Shown here: positions 5,620 to 11,555 of the stretch, piece after piece
Layout: each line of letters opens with the position of its first letter
How positions within the stretch are numbered: position 1 is the stretch's first letter
Assembly: GCA_964629165.1 (NCBI GenBank)
Contig: CAZVQJ010000085.1
Coordinates: 1-11,555 of the forward strand
DNA length: 11,555 nt
Direction: 5' to 3'
Source of the DNA: CAWVVV01 sp964629165
GTDB lineage: Bacteria > Verrucomicrobiota > Verrucomicrobiia > Opitutales > Oceanipulchritudinaceae
Notes under the pieces: generated by a model
What the model was told of the DNA's origin: nothing
The model's database searches: none
The model's input: the letters and a program-made list of their open reading frames with translations, nothing else
Translations under genes and position numbers: made by a program

Positions 5620-8238
5620 TCATTCTCCCGCCCGCGCCGTCACGGCAACGCTCAGCGTTTCGCCGTCCATGCCGACTTCCACCGAGTCCCCTTCCGCGAC
5701 TTCGCCCGCAATGATTTTCCGCGCCAATGGAGTTTCCAGCTCACGCTGGAGGAAACGCTTCAGCGGACGCGCGCCGTAGATGGGATCGTAGCCGCGCTCA
5801 GCCACCCACTCGACGGCTTCCGGCGAGAGCGTGACGGTAATTTCCTTTTCGTGCAGGCGTCGGTTGATGTCGCCCATCAGAAGCCCCACGATCCGTGCAA
5901 TATTCTCAAGGCTTAGTGGCTTGAAAAGAATCGTGTCGTCCAGGCGGTTGAGAAATTCCGGACGAAAACTCTGTCGCAGCTCCGTCAGGACACTCTCCCG
6001 CACGCTCTCCGGAATCGTTTCTCCGACCACGCCTTCGAGCAGATACCGGCTACCGATGTTCGACGTCAGGATCAGGACGGTGTTCTTGAAATCGACCGTT
6101 CGGCCCTGGTTATCTGTCAACCGACCATCGTCCATGATCTGGAGGAGCGCGTTAAACACATCGGGATGGGCTTTCTCGATTTCATCAAACAGTACGACGC
6201 TGTAGGGCTTGCGGCGCACGGCCTCTGTCAACTGGCCTCCTTCGTCGTAGCCGACGTATCCGGGAGGAGCCCCGATCAGGCGCGAAACGGAGTGCTTCTC
6301 CATATATTCGCTCATATCGAGGCGTACGATGTTGTCCTCGGTGTCGAAAAGGGCTGCCGCGAGAGTTCTCGCCAGTTCCGTCTTGCCGACACCGGTGGGC
6401 CCCAGAAAGAGAAAGCTGCCGATCGGGCGCCGGGGATCCTTGATGCCGGCCCGCGCCCGTAGAATCGCATCGGAGACGACCGAAACGGCTTCTTTCTGCC
6501 CCACGACACGCTCATCGAGAATATCCTCGAGTCGAAGGAGTTTGTCCCGCTCCCCCTCCAGGAGGCGGGAAACCGGAATCCCTGTCCACCGGCCGACGAT
6601 GTCCGCAATCTCCTCTGGCGTGACTTCCTCCTTGAAAAGCCGATTGGCCGTGCGACGGCGGGCCGCTTCCGTGGCCTCCTTGAGCTTCGCCTCGAGTTCG
6701 GGCAAGGTGCCATGACGGAGTTGCGCGACGCGATTGAGATCATAGATCCGTTCAGCCTGTTCCATCTCGCGCCGGGCCGTTTCAATCTGTTCGCGCAACT
6801 GCTGGGCGGCTCCCACCGTATTTTTCTCCTCTTCCCACTGCGCCCGCAGGCCGGTCAGTTGCTCCCGGACGTTAGCCAGCTCCTTGCGCAGCTCTTCCAG
6901 GCGCCGATGCGAACCTTCGTCCTTTTCCTTGATGAGCGCGGCTTCCTCGATTTCCAGCTGCATGGCGCGCCGGTTCAACGCGTCCAGTTCCTGCGGCATC
7001 GAGTCCATTTCCGTCCGGATCATCGCGGCCGCCTCATCCACAAGGTCAATCGCCTTGTCGGGCAGAAAACGATCGCTGATATAGCGGTGGGAGAGGGTAA
7101 CGGCGTTGACCAATGCGCTGTCCAGAATGCGCACCCCGTGGTGTAACTCAAAGCGCTCGCGGATCCCGCGAAGGATCGAGATCGTATCCTCCACGCTCGG
7201 CTGGTCGACCAGCACGGTCTGGAAACGGCGTTCGAGGGCAGCGTCCTTTTCGACGTACTTCCGATACTCGTCGAGAGTCGTCGCGCCAATACAGTGGAGT
7301 TCTCCCCGTGCGAGCATCGGCTTGAGCAGGTTCCCGGCATCCATCGAACCTTCCGTCCGTCCCGCCCCGACGATTGTGTGCAGCTCGTCGATGAAGAGCA
7401 GAATTTTTCCGTCGGATGATTTCACCTCGTTCAAGACCGCCTTGAGGCGCTCCTCGAATTCTCCCCGATATTTCGCCCCGGCGATCAAGGAACCCATATC
7501 CAGTGCAAACACTGTGCGATCCTTCAGCCCTTCGGGGACATCGCCCCGCACAATGCGATGCGCCAAGCCCTCGACGATCGCCGTTTTACCCACGCCCGGC
7601 TCACCGATGAGGACCGGATTGTTTTTCGTTTTGCGGGAAAGAATGCGGATCACGCGCCGGATTTCATCATCCCGCCCGATGACCGGATCCACTTTGCCGC
7701 GGCGGACCGCTTCGACAAGATCGACCCCGTACTTTTCGAGCGCCTGGAAGGTCGATTCCGGATTCTGCGAGGTCACCCGCTGGTTGCCCCGCACCGCCTT
7801 CATCGCCTCGAGAACGCGATCAGCCAAGAGTTCAAAGCTTGCAAAAAACCGGCGTAACTTCGGGTCCTTTTCCGTCTCCACCAATCCCAGGAAAAGATGC
7901 TCTACCGAGACGTATTCGTCCTTTAGCCGTTCCGCCGATTTTTGCCCGCGCGTGAAAATATCATTCAGGGTTTCCGTGATGTACAACCGGGAGGCGTCGA
8001 TCGATCCGCTCACCCTGGGCAGCCGGTCCAGTTCCCGGCGGAGCGCCAGGAGCATTGCCGAATCGCTGATTTCCAGTTGGCGAAGCAAAGCTGGCACAAG
8101 TCCGTTTTCCTGGGTCAGCAAGGCCGCCAGCAAATGCCATCCATCGATTTGCTGGTGCGATCGCTCCCGGGCTTCCTGCTGCGCCCCCATGACGGCGGCC
8201 TGTGCCTTTTCCGTAAAGCGGTTGAGGTCCAGATTCAT
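5620..8238 (-). CDS. clpB: ATP-dependent chaperone ClpB (protein disaggregase)
   Basis: ClpB is a cytoplasmic hexameric AAA+ machine that threads aggregated proteins through its pore, working with DnaK. The 872-residue length is normal. Visible in order are the Clp N domain (1-145), NBD1 with Walker A GEPGVGKT (212-219), pore-loop KYRGE with Tyr257, Walker B LLFIDE (280-285) and ERRF (336-339). A coiled-coil middle domain follows (about 405-530), rich in Glu, Arg and Leu. NBD2 has Walker A GPTGVGKT (613-620), pore-loop GYVG with Tyr661, Walker B VVLFDE (681-686), NRLDD (764-768) and sensor-2 GARP (822-825). All catalytic residues look intact. I start at the ATG at 8238 because homologs begin just before LNRFTEKAQ; a TTG at 8274 would add 12 residues. 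GGGGGAGGT touches this ATG, an unusually short spacing. No CIRCE or clear sigma-32 element was seen upstream. Confidence 0.97.
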   Translation of the reverse strand: MNLDLNRFTEKAQAAVMGAQQEARERSHQQIDGWHLLAALLTQENGLVPALLRQLEISDSAMLLALRRELDRLPRVSGSIDASRLYITETLNDIFTRGQKSAERLKDEYVSVEHLFLGLVETEKDPKLRRFFASFELLADRVLEAMKAVRGNQRVTSQNPESTFQALEKYGVDLVEAVRRGKVDPVIGRDDEIRRVIRILSRKTKNNPVLIGEPGVGKTAIVEGLAHRIVRGDVPEGLKDRTVFALDMGSLIAGAKYRGEFEERLKAVLNEVKSSDGKILLFIDELHTIVGAGRTEGSMDAGNLLKPMLARGELHCIGATTLDEYRKYVEKDAALERRFQTVLVDQPSVEDTISILRGIRERFELHHGVRILDSALVNAVTLSHRYISDRFLPDKAIDLVDEAAAMIRTEMDSMPQELDALNRRAMQLEIEEAALIKEKDEGSHRRLEELRKELANVREQLTGLRAQWEEEKNTVGAAQQLREQIETARREMEQAERIYDLNRVAQLRHGTLPELEAKLKEATEAARRRTANRLFKEEVTPEEIADIVGRWTGIPVSRLLEGERDKLLRLEDILDERVVGQKEAVSVVSDAILRARAGIKDPRRPIGSFLFLGPTGVGKTELARTLAAALFDTEDNIVRLDMSEYMEKHSVSRLIGAPPGYVGYDEGGQLTEAVRRKPYSVVLFDEIEKAHPDVFNALLQIMDDGRLTDNQGRTVDFKNTVLILTSNIGSRYLLEGVVGETIPESVRESVLTELRQSFRPEFLNRLDDTILFKPLSLENIARIVGLLMGDINRRLHEKEITVTLSPEAVEWVAERGYDPIYGARPLKRFLQRELETPLARKIIAGEVAEGDSVEVGMDGETLSVAVTARAGE

Positions 8239-8247
8239 ACCTCCCCC
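8239..8247 (-). promoter_or_regulatory. clpB: Purine-rich Shine-Dalgarno directly abutting clpB ATG
   Basis: The minus strand reads GGGGGAGGT immediately before ATG. The GGAGG core is one base from the start codon, where five to nine is usual. Either initiation tolerates this spacing, or a start a few codons downstream is used. No ATG, GTG or TTG occurs within the next seven codons, so the ATG at 8238 remains the best choice. Confidence 0.45.
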
Positions 8248-8340
8248 GCGCAGTTTTCGGGCCGATGCACCCAATGCCTAGGCCCACGCATTTCCCGCTG
8301 GTCATCAATTACTTACGAAGGACATCCCGCTTCTCCGGCT

Positions 8341-8359
8341 CGCAATTGCGGCGCATGCG
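8341..8359. repeat. Adjacent perfect palindromes in the nth-clpB gap
   Basis: The 178-base gap between nth and clpB contains a 10-base palindrome CGCAATTGCG (8341-8350) and, one base later, an 8-base palindrome CGCATGCG (8352-8359). They lie about 103-121 bases upstream of the clpB ATG. Side-by-side palindromes can be protein-binding sites. They could also occur by chance in GC-rich DNA. The rest of the gap shows an AT-rich patch (GTAAGTAATTGAT on the minus strand) nearer clpB but no convincing sigma-70 pair. Confidence 0.35.
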
Positions 8360-8416
8360 GTGCCATGCCAGCATCGCGTCTGCGCCAGAATGTCACATGC
8401 CCTGCTGGGCCGACCC

Positions 8417-9079
8417 CTACGCCTTTCGGGTTTTCCGGGGCGATCGTCGGTTCGGATTGAACCGGGGACAGAAGAGGCACGCATAGGGGGAACCGTCACA
8501 CCGCGTTCTTGCGGTACAGTGCTCGCGCCCGAAAAAGATGATCTGGAGGTGAAGCGTATTCCAGGATTCCACCGGAAAGAGGCGCTTGAGATCCCGCTCA
8601 GTCTGCACCACGGACCTCCCATTGGTGAGGCGCCAGCGCTGGGCGAGCCGGTGAATATGGGTATCGACCGGAAAAGCGGGAATACCGAACGCCTGGGAGA
8701 GAACAACTTGAGCGGTCTTGTGCCCTACTCCCGGCAGGCTTTCCAGCGCCTCCAGATTCGCCGGGACGACACCCCCGTATTCCGCCAACAATATCTCCGA
8801 CAGTTTTCGGATTGCCCGCGCTTTCTGGGGGCCAAGGCCGCAGGGTCGCACGATCTCGAGAATTGCCGCCTCCTCTTGTTGAACCATCTCTTCGGGGGTT
8901 TCCGCGAGGGCCCAGAGTTGCGGCGTCACCTGGTTTACCCGTGCGTCCGTGCACTGCGCCGACAGGAGCACCGCCAACAGCAGCGTATACGCATCGCGAT
9001 GCGCCAGCGGGATGGGCGGATCCGGATAGAGCCTCGGTAATTCCCGGAGGAGAAAAGCAACCCGCTCAGCTTTTTTCAT
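8417..9079 (-). CDS. nth: Endonuclease III (DNA glycosylase/AP lyase)
   Basis: Endonuclease III removes oxidised pyrimidines and nicks the abasic site during base-excision repair. The 220-residue protein has the expected helix-hairpin-helix LPGVGHKTA (115-123) with catalytic Lys121, and PVDTHIHRL (137-145) with catalytic Asp139. The core DAYTLLLAVLLSAQCTD (29-45) also matches. Four C-terminal cysteines (188, 194, 201, 204) are placed for a [4Fe-4S] cluster, but with spacing CX5CX6CX2C and not the CX6CX2CX5C of E. coli Nth. A basic 16-residue tail follows. The start fits the family (MKKAERV aligns with MNKAKRL of E. coli), although no good ribosome binding site precedes it. accD ends 51 bases upstream. 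MutY is unlikely because the MutY C-terminal domain is absent and Lys121 is present. Confidence 0.93.
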   Translation of the reverse strand: MKKAERVAFLLRELPRLYPDPPIPLAHRDAYTLLLAVLLSAQCTDARVNQVTPQLWALAETPEEMVQQEEAAILEIVRPCGLGPQKARAIRKLSEILLAEYGGVVPANLEALESLPGVGHKTAQVVLSQAFGIPAFPVDTHIHRLAQRWRLTNGRSVVQTERDLKRLFPVESWNTLHLQIIFFGREHCTARTRCDGSPYACLFCPRFNPNRRSPRKTRKA

Positions 9080-9130
9080 GTCGATGGGGAAGAACCTCGT
9101 CCTTCGAAAGCCACTCCGGCTACTCCCCGC

Positions 9131-9988
9131 TCAGCCCACCTTGCGATGGCTCGTAAACGTTCGTAGAAATCCGATTATCCGATCGCGCATCTCCAAACGT
9201 GGCACGATCTGATCAAGCAAGCCGCGCTCGAGGAGGAACTCAGCACGCTGAAAACCCTTCGGAAGCTCCTCGTTGGTCCCCTCCTTGATCACCCGTGGAC
9301 CGGCAAAACAGATAAGGGCTTCGGGCTCCGCTAGAATGACGTCACCGAGGGAGGCAAAACTCGCGGTGACACCTCCCGTCGTGGGATGCGTCAGGACGGA
9401 AATATAGGGCAGTTTCGCTTCACCGAGACGAGCGAGTGCAGCGCTTGTTTTGGCCATCTGCATCAGGCTGTAAATGCCCTCCTGCATCCGGGCGCCACCG
9501 GAAGCTGAAATGACAATCACCGGACAGCGCTGCTCGAGGCCTCGTTCGATCGCCCGGGTGATCTTCTCCCCCGCCGCTGATCCCATCGATGCGCCCCCGA
9601 ATCGAAAATCCATTACGGCCAGCGAGACTGGAATTTTTCCCATTGTCCCGAGGCCACAGACAACCGCTTCATTCAGCCCGGTCGCCTTCTTGTAGACTTC
9701 GAGGCGGTCAGCATAGGCCTTGTGGTCCTTGAAGCCCAGGATATCGACCGATGTGATCCCCTCGTCAAATTCCGTCCAGCTCCCCGCGTCCACGAGGGAG
9801 GCAATTCGGCGCGGAGCATCGAGCGGAAAATGATATCCGCTGTTCGGCGCGACCATCAGGTTCTTCTCCAACTCTTTTGTATAGATCAGTTCCCCCGATT
9901 TGGGGTCCCGTGTATACAGATCCTTCGGAATATCTTTCTTCCGAGTGGGCGTGATAGTGGAATATTTCGGTTTCGAAAAGAAGGCCAT
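9131..9988 (-). CDS. accD: Acetyl-CoA carboxylase carboxyltransferase subunit beta, lacking zinc-ribbon cysteines
   Basis: With AccA, this subunit transfers a carboxyl group from carboxybiotin on BCCP to acetyl-CoA, making malonyl-CoA for fatty-acid synthesis in the cytoplasm. The 285-residue protein shows the crotonase-fold carboxyltransferase motifs: DFRFGGASMGSAAGEK (127-142), SASGGARMQEG (161-171), QMAKTSAALARLG (177-189), LPYISVLTHPTTGGVTASF (193-211) and FAGPRVI (228-234). The N-terminal segment (residues 12-55) aligns well with E. coli AccD, including PTRK and the ELEKNL helix, but the four zinc ligands are replaced. The stretch aligned with CDSC reads RDPKS (27-31), and the CPKC equivalent is APNS (47-50). 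accA is not in the window. comF ends 32 bases upstream. There is no Shine-Dalgarno before the ATG. Confidence 0.95.
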   Translation of the reverse strand: MAFFSKPKYSTITPTRKKDIPKDLYTRDPKSGELIYTKELEKNLMVAPNSGYHFPLDAPRRIASLVDAGSWTEFDEGITSVDILGFKDHKAYADRLEVYKKATGLNEAVVCGLGTMGKIPVSLAVMDFRFGGASMGSAAGEKITRAIERGLEQRCPVIVISASGGARMQEGIYSLMQMAKTSAALARLGEAKLPYISVLTHPTTGGVTASFASLGDVILAEPEALICFAGPRVIKEGTNEELPKGFQRAEFLLERGLLDQIVPRLEMRDRIIGFLRTFTSHRKVG

Positions 9989-10020
9989 GCGTACTGGTAG
10001 CCGGATTTAGATCGAGAGGT

Positions 10021-10743
10021 TCAGCCATGGGCCAAGGTCAGCACCCGCAACGACTTCACCCCTGCTCGCCGCAGGATGCGGCAACATTCATTTAATGTTG
10101 AACCGGTCGTAAACACATCGTCCACAACTATGTATGTCAAATCTGCTCTGATCCCGGCCTGACCCCTCAGCGCGAAGGCCCCGCGGATGTTCTGCTGCCT
10201 TTCGGCGCGGGAGAGACGGGTCTGCGAATGGGTCCATGCAATCCGCTCGAGAACATTTTCCGCCCCTGCCACGGGGAGAACCTCGGACCATGCGCGTGCG
10301 AGCTCGGCACTCTGATTGAACCCCCGTTCGCGCTCGCGCGCCGGATGCAACGGAACAGGCACGAGGATGGCGCCACGCACAAAGTCGACCAAGTCAGGTA
10401 CCCGCGCCACGGTGCACTGGAGGTCCCGGCGCAGGTAGCGGGCTCCCTGATACTTCAGTGCGCGGACCAGCGTCGCGCCGACCTCCCGGTGCAAAAAGCA
10501 GCATCGCCCTGCCTCGAAGACCGCGTCCAGCTCCTCGCAGCGATCACAGCGCTGCCCCCACCCGATTCCCGGGAACGGATGCCCGCAGATCCCGCACCAC
10601 GGCGGATGAATCCAGTCCAACCGCCGCACGCATTCACCGCACAGGTAGGACCAAACGCTGTCGTCCTCGACGAGTCCGCCGCAATGCTCACAGGACCGCG
10701 GAAACACGAGGTCGAGAACGCATTCCTTCAGCGCCCGGTTCAT
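10021..10743 (-). CDS. ComF family zinc-ribbon phosphoribosyltransferase-like protein
   Basis: This 240-residue protein has the two-part ComF architecture. Four Cys pairs lie in the N-terminal third (18/21, 35/38, 50/53 and 66/69), fitting two zinc ribbons. A type I phosphoribosyltransferase domain follows, with VPVPLHPARERERGFNQS (128-145) and the PRPP loop VVDDVFTTGSTL (206-217). ComF is needed for DNA uptake in naturally competent bacteria, while relatives such as GntX occur in non-competent ones, so transformation cannot be inferred from this gene alone. I place the start at the ATG at 10743, which overlaps the truA stop (TGATG). The codon before it is an in-frame TTG that would add one residue. 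The overlap suggests translation coupled to truA. The catalytic target, if any, is unknown. Confidence 0.9.
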   Translation of the reverse strand: MNRALKECVLDLVFPRSCEHCGGLVEDDSVWSYLCGECVRRLDWIHPPWCGICGHPFPGIGWGQRCDRCEELDAVFEAGRCCFLHREVGATLVRALKYQGARYLRRDLQCTVARVPDLVDFVRGAILVPVPLHPARERERGFNQSAELARAWSEVLPVAGAENVLERIAWTHSQTRLSRAERQQNIRGAFALRGQAGIRADLTYIVVDDVFTTGSTLNECCRILRRAGVKSLRVLTLAHG

Positions 10744-11483
10744 CAATCGTAGTCGACCCTCTCCAGCGTGAGTCCCTTCGCCGGTGCCGTCACGACAAGC
10801 GACGTGCGTACCCGGCTGTGCAGGATCTCTTCCACCGCATCAGCCGTCAGCTTGCCCGTTCCCACATCGATGAGGCAGCCCGAAAGGCTGCGCACCATCT
10901 TGTAGAGATATCCACTGCCTTCCGTCGCCACCGCAATGCGCGGGCCCGCACGCTCGACTGCGAGCAACCGGACGTCCTTGACTGGATTCTCCTCGCTGTC
11001 GTCGCGCCGGTTCGCGCCAAAGGCGGAAAAGTCGTGCCTTCCGCACAACCTCGCGGCCGCCTCATTCATCGCCGAGATATCAAGGCGGCGATAGCCGAGA
11101 GAATGGCAATAACGGTTTTCAAAAGGAGGCGCGTCCCCCTCGAAGAGCCGATAGACGTAACGTTTCCCGGTAGCTGAGAAGCGCGCATGGAACGCTTCGT
11201 CCACCTCTTCCGCCGCAAACACCTGAATCGAACGCGGAAAGCCCGTCCGCAGCGCCTTCACAAGGGCATCGCCACCATGGGACCACTGACCATCAAAATG
11301 AAAGACCTGGCCCGTTGCGTGGACCCCGCTGTCCGTCCGTCCCGACCCATGGATACGCACCGGCTGACCGATGAGAAAACTCAACCGACGCTCGATGTGC
11401 TGCTGGACCGTATTGCCACTGACCTGCGCCTGCCATCCCTCGAAATCCGTCCCGTCGTATGCCACTGTGCACTTCCACCGCAT
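10743..11483 (-). CDS. truA: tRNA pseudouridine(38-40) synthase
   Basis: TruA isomerises uridines 38, 39 and 40 in the tRNA anticodon arm to pseudouridine. The 246-residue protein has VAYDGTDFEGWQAQ (7-20), the catalytic GRTDSGVHA motif (48-56) with Asp51, FHARFSATGKRYVYRL (98-113), HDFSAFG (150-156) and GSGYLYKMVR (189-198), all typical of the family. The ATG at 11483 is preceded by AGGA at a spacing of eight bases, and homologs begin close to this point. An in-frame ATG at 11501 would add six residues without a good ribosome binding site. The gene ends within the comF start. It is probably the first gene visible of a truA-comF-accD operon. Confidence 0.96.
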   Translation of the reverse strand: MRWKCTVAYDGTDFEGWQAQVSGNTVQQHIERRLSFLIGQPVRIHGSGRTDSGVHATGQVFHFDGQWSHGGDALVKALRTGFPRSIQVFAAEEVDEAFHARFSATGKRYVYRLFEGDAPPFENRYCHSLGYRRLDISAMNEAAARLCGRHDFSAFGANRRDDSEENPVKDVRLLAVERAGPRIAVATEGSGYLYKMVRSLSGCLIDVGTGKLTADAVEEILHSRVRTSLVVTAPAKGLTLERVDYD

Positions 11484-11487
11484 CGCC

Positions 11488-11491
11488 CCAT
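11488..11491 (-). promoter_or_regulatory. truA: Start-deciding ribosome binding site of truA
   Basis: On the minus strand an AGGA core within GAGAGGAA stands about eight bases before the ATG at 11483. It lies inside the six-codon extension that the upstream ATG at 11501 would add. This favours the inner start. Confidence 0.5.
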
Positions 11492-11501
11492 TCCTCTCCA
11501 T

Positions 11502-11555
11502 TCACCCGCGTCTGGCCAGAACTAACCATCTATCCGTTGGTCTTCTCAAAAAAAA
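11502..11555 (-). other. Window edge upstream of truA: possible end of a preceding gene
   Basis: The minus strand enters from the edge with eight T residues. One frame stays open to a TGA at 11504-11502, 18 bases before the preferred truA ATG, and would encode a C-terminus reading FFLRRPTDRWLVLARRG. A second frame is open to a TAG at 11532-11530 and would end in FFEKTNG. Either could be the last residues of an upstream gene, or the T run could belong to a terminator. The edge is too close to decide. Confidence 0.2.

Noticed and set aside
7106..8281. A 391-codon plus-strand open frame antisense to the clpB N-terminal half
   Set aside because: It is Ser/Arg-rich low-complexity sequence mirroring conserved clpB codons, with no domain that I recognise.
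8345..8373. TGGCAC box followed by GC (minus strand) resembling a sigma-54 promoter upstream of clpB
   Set aside because: With the required ten-base GG-to-GC spacing, the -12 element reads GCGC instead of TTGC. There is no enhancer-binding protein gene nearby.
8417..8520. A frameshift near the end of nth as the cause of the odd Cys spacing
   Set aside because: The frame is continuous, all four Cys are present, and the codons around them read cleanly. A lineage-specific spacing is simpler than two compensating errors.
9089..9123. AGCC/GGCT hairpin between accD and nth as a terminator
   Set aside because: The stem has four pairs and only a TTT follows. The genes are 51 bases apart in the same direction, so read-through is likely.
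10021..10743. Evidence for a natural competence system from the comF-like gene
   Set aside because: ComF relatives are widespread in bacteria not known to be competent, and no other competence gene lies in the window.
1..11555. CRISPR arrays, tRNA or rRNA genes, insertion sequences, phage or defence genes
   Set aside because: No regularly spaced repeats, tRNA-like cloverleaf, transposase or defence-type protein could be seen on either strand. The sequence is almost fully occupied by recognisable housekeeping genes.

Overview
This window is a dense, co-oriented stretch of bacterial chromosome. Ten protein-coding genes can be supported, and all lie on the minus strand. Read in the direction of transcription, from high to low coordinates, they are truA, comF-like phosphoribosyltransferase, accD, nth, clpB, psd, a cyclic-nucleotide-domain/CBS/DUF294 protein, a DnaQ-like 3'-5' exonuclease, a mannose-1-phosphate guanylyltransferase, and ruvX (yqgF). 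I see no rRNA, tRNA, CRISPR array, insertion sequence, phage gene or toxin-antitoxin pair. This is a housekeeping region, not an accessory island.

The DNA is GC-rich. The phosphatidylserine decarboxylase is of the GGS-type (type II) that I associate with Chlamydiae. The AccD lacks its zinc cysteines and begins with a PKYSTITPTRKKDIP-type segment that I associate with Verrucomicrobiota. From these I infer a member of the Planctomycetes-Verrucomicrobia-Chlamydiae group, perhaps an Opitutae-like Verrucomicrobiota. This rests on remembered family features and is moderate at best.

Layout. At 10021-11483, truA and comF overlap by one base (TGATG), and accD follows 32 bases later. These three probably share a transcript for tRNA modification, a predicted phosphoribosyltransferase and fatty-acid synthesis. 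At 8417-9079, nth (base-excision repair) follows accD after 51 bases. A 178-base gap then precedes clpB (5620-8238), a full-length disaggregase. A 101-base gap with an inverted repeat and a TTGACA box precedes psd (4601-5518), the last step of phosphatidylethanolamine synthesis. A gap of 210 bases (or 90, depending on start choice) with a weak terminator-like hairpin separates psd from the DUF294 gene (2429-4390). That gene overlaps the exonuclease gene (1752-2429) by one base. The mannose-1-phosphate guanylyltransferase (603-1691) and ruvX (111-584) follow closely. The far left edge may hold the end of a convergent gene.

What is unusual is in the details of otherwise ordinary genes. AccD has lost all four zinc-ribbon cysteines. 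The DUF294 protein has lost both aspartates of its nucleotidyltransferase motif and the phosphate-binding arginine of its cyclic-nucleotide domain. Endonuclease III has a rearranged Cys spacing at its iron-sulfur cluster. Many starts lack a convincing Shine-Dalgarno sequence. I did not find a clearly new multi-gene system. The nearest candidate is the translationally coupled DUF294 / DnaQ-like exonuclease pair.
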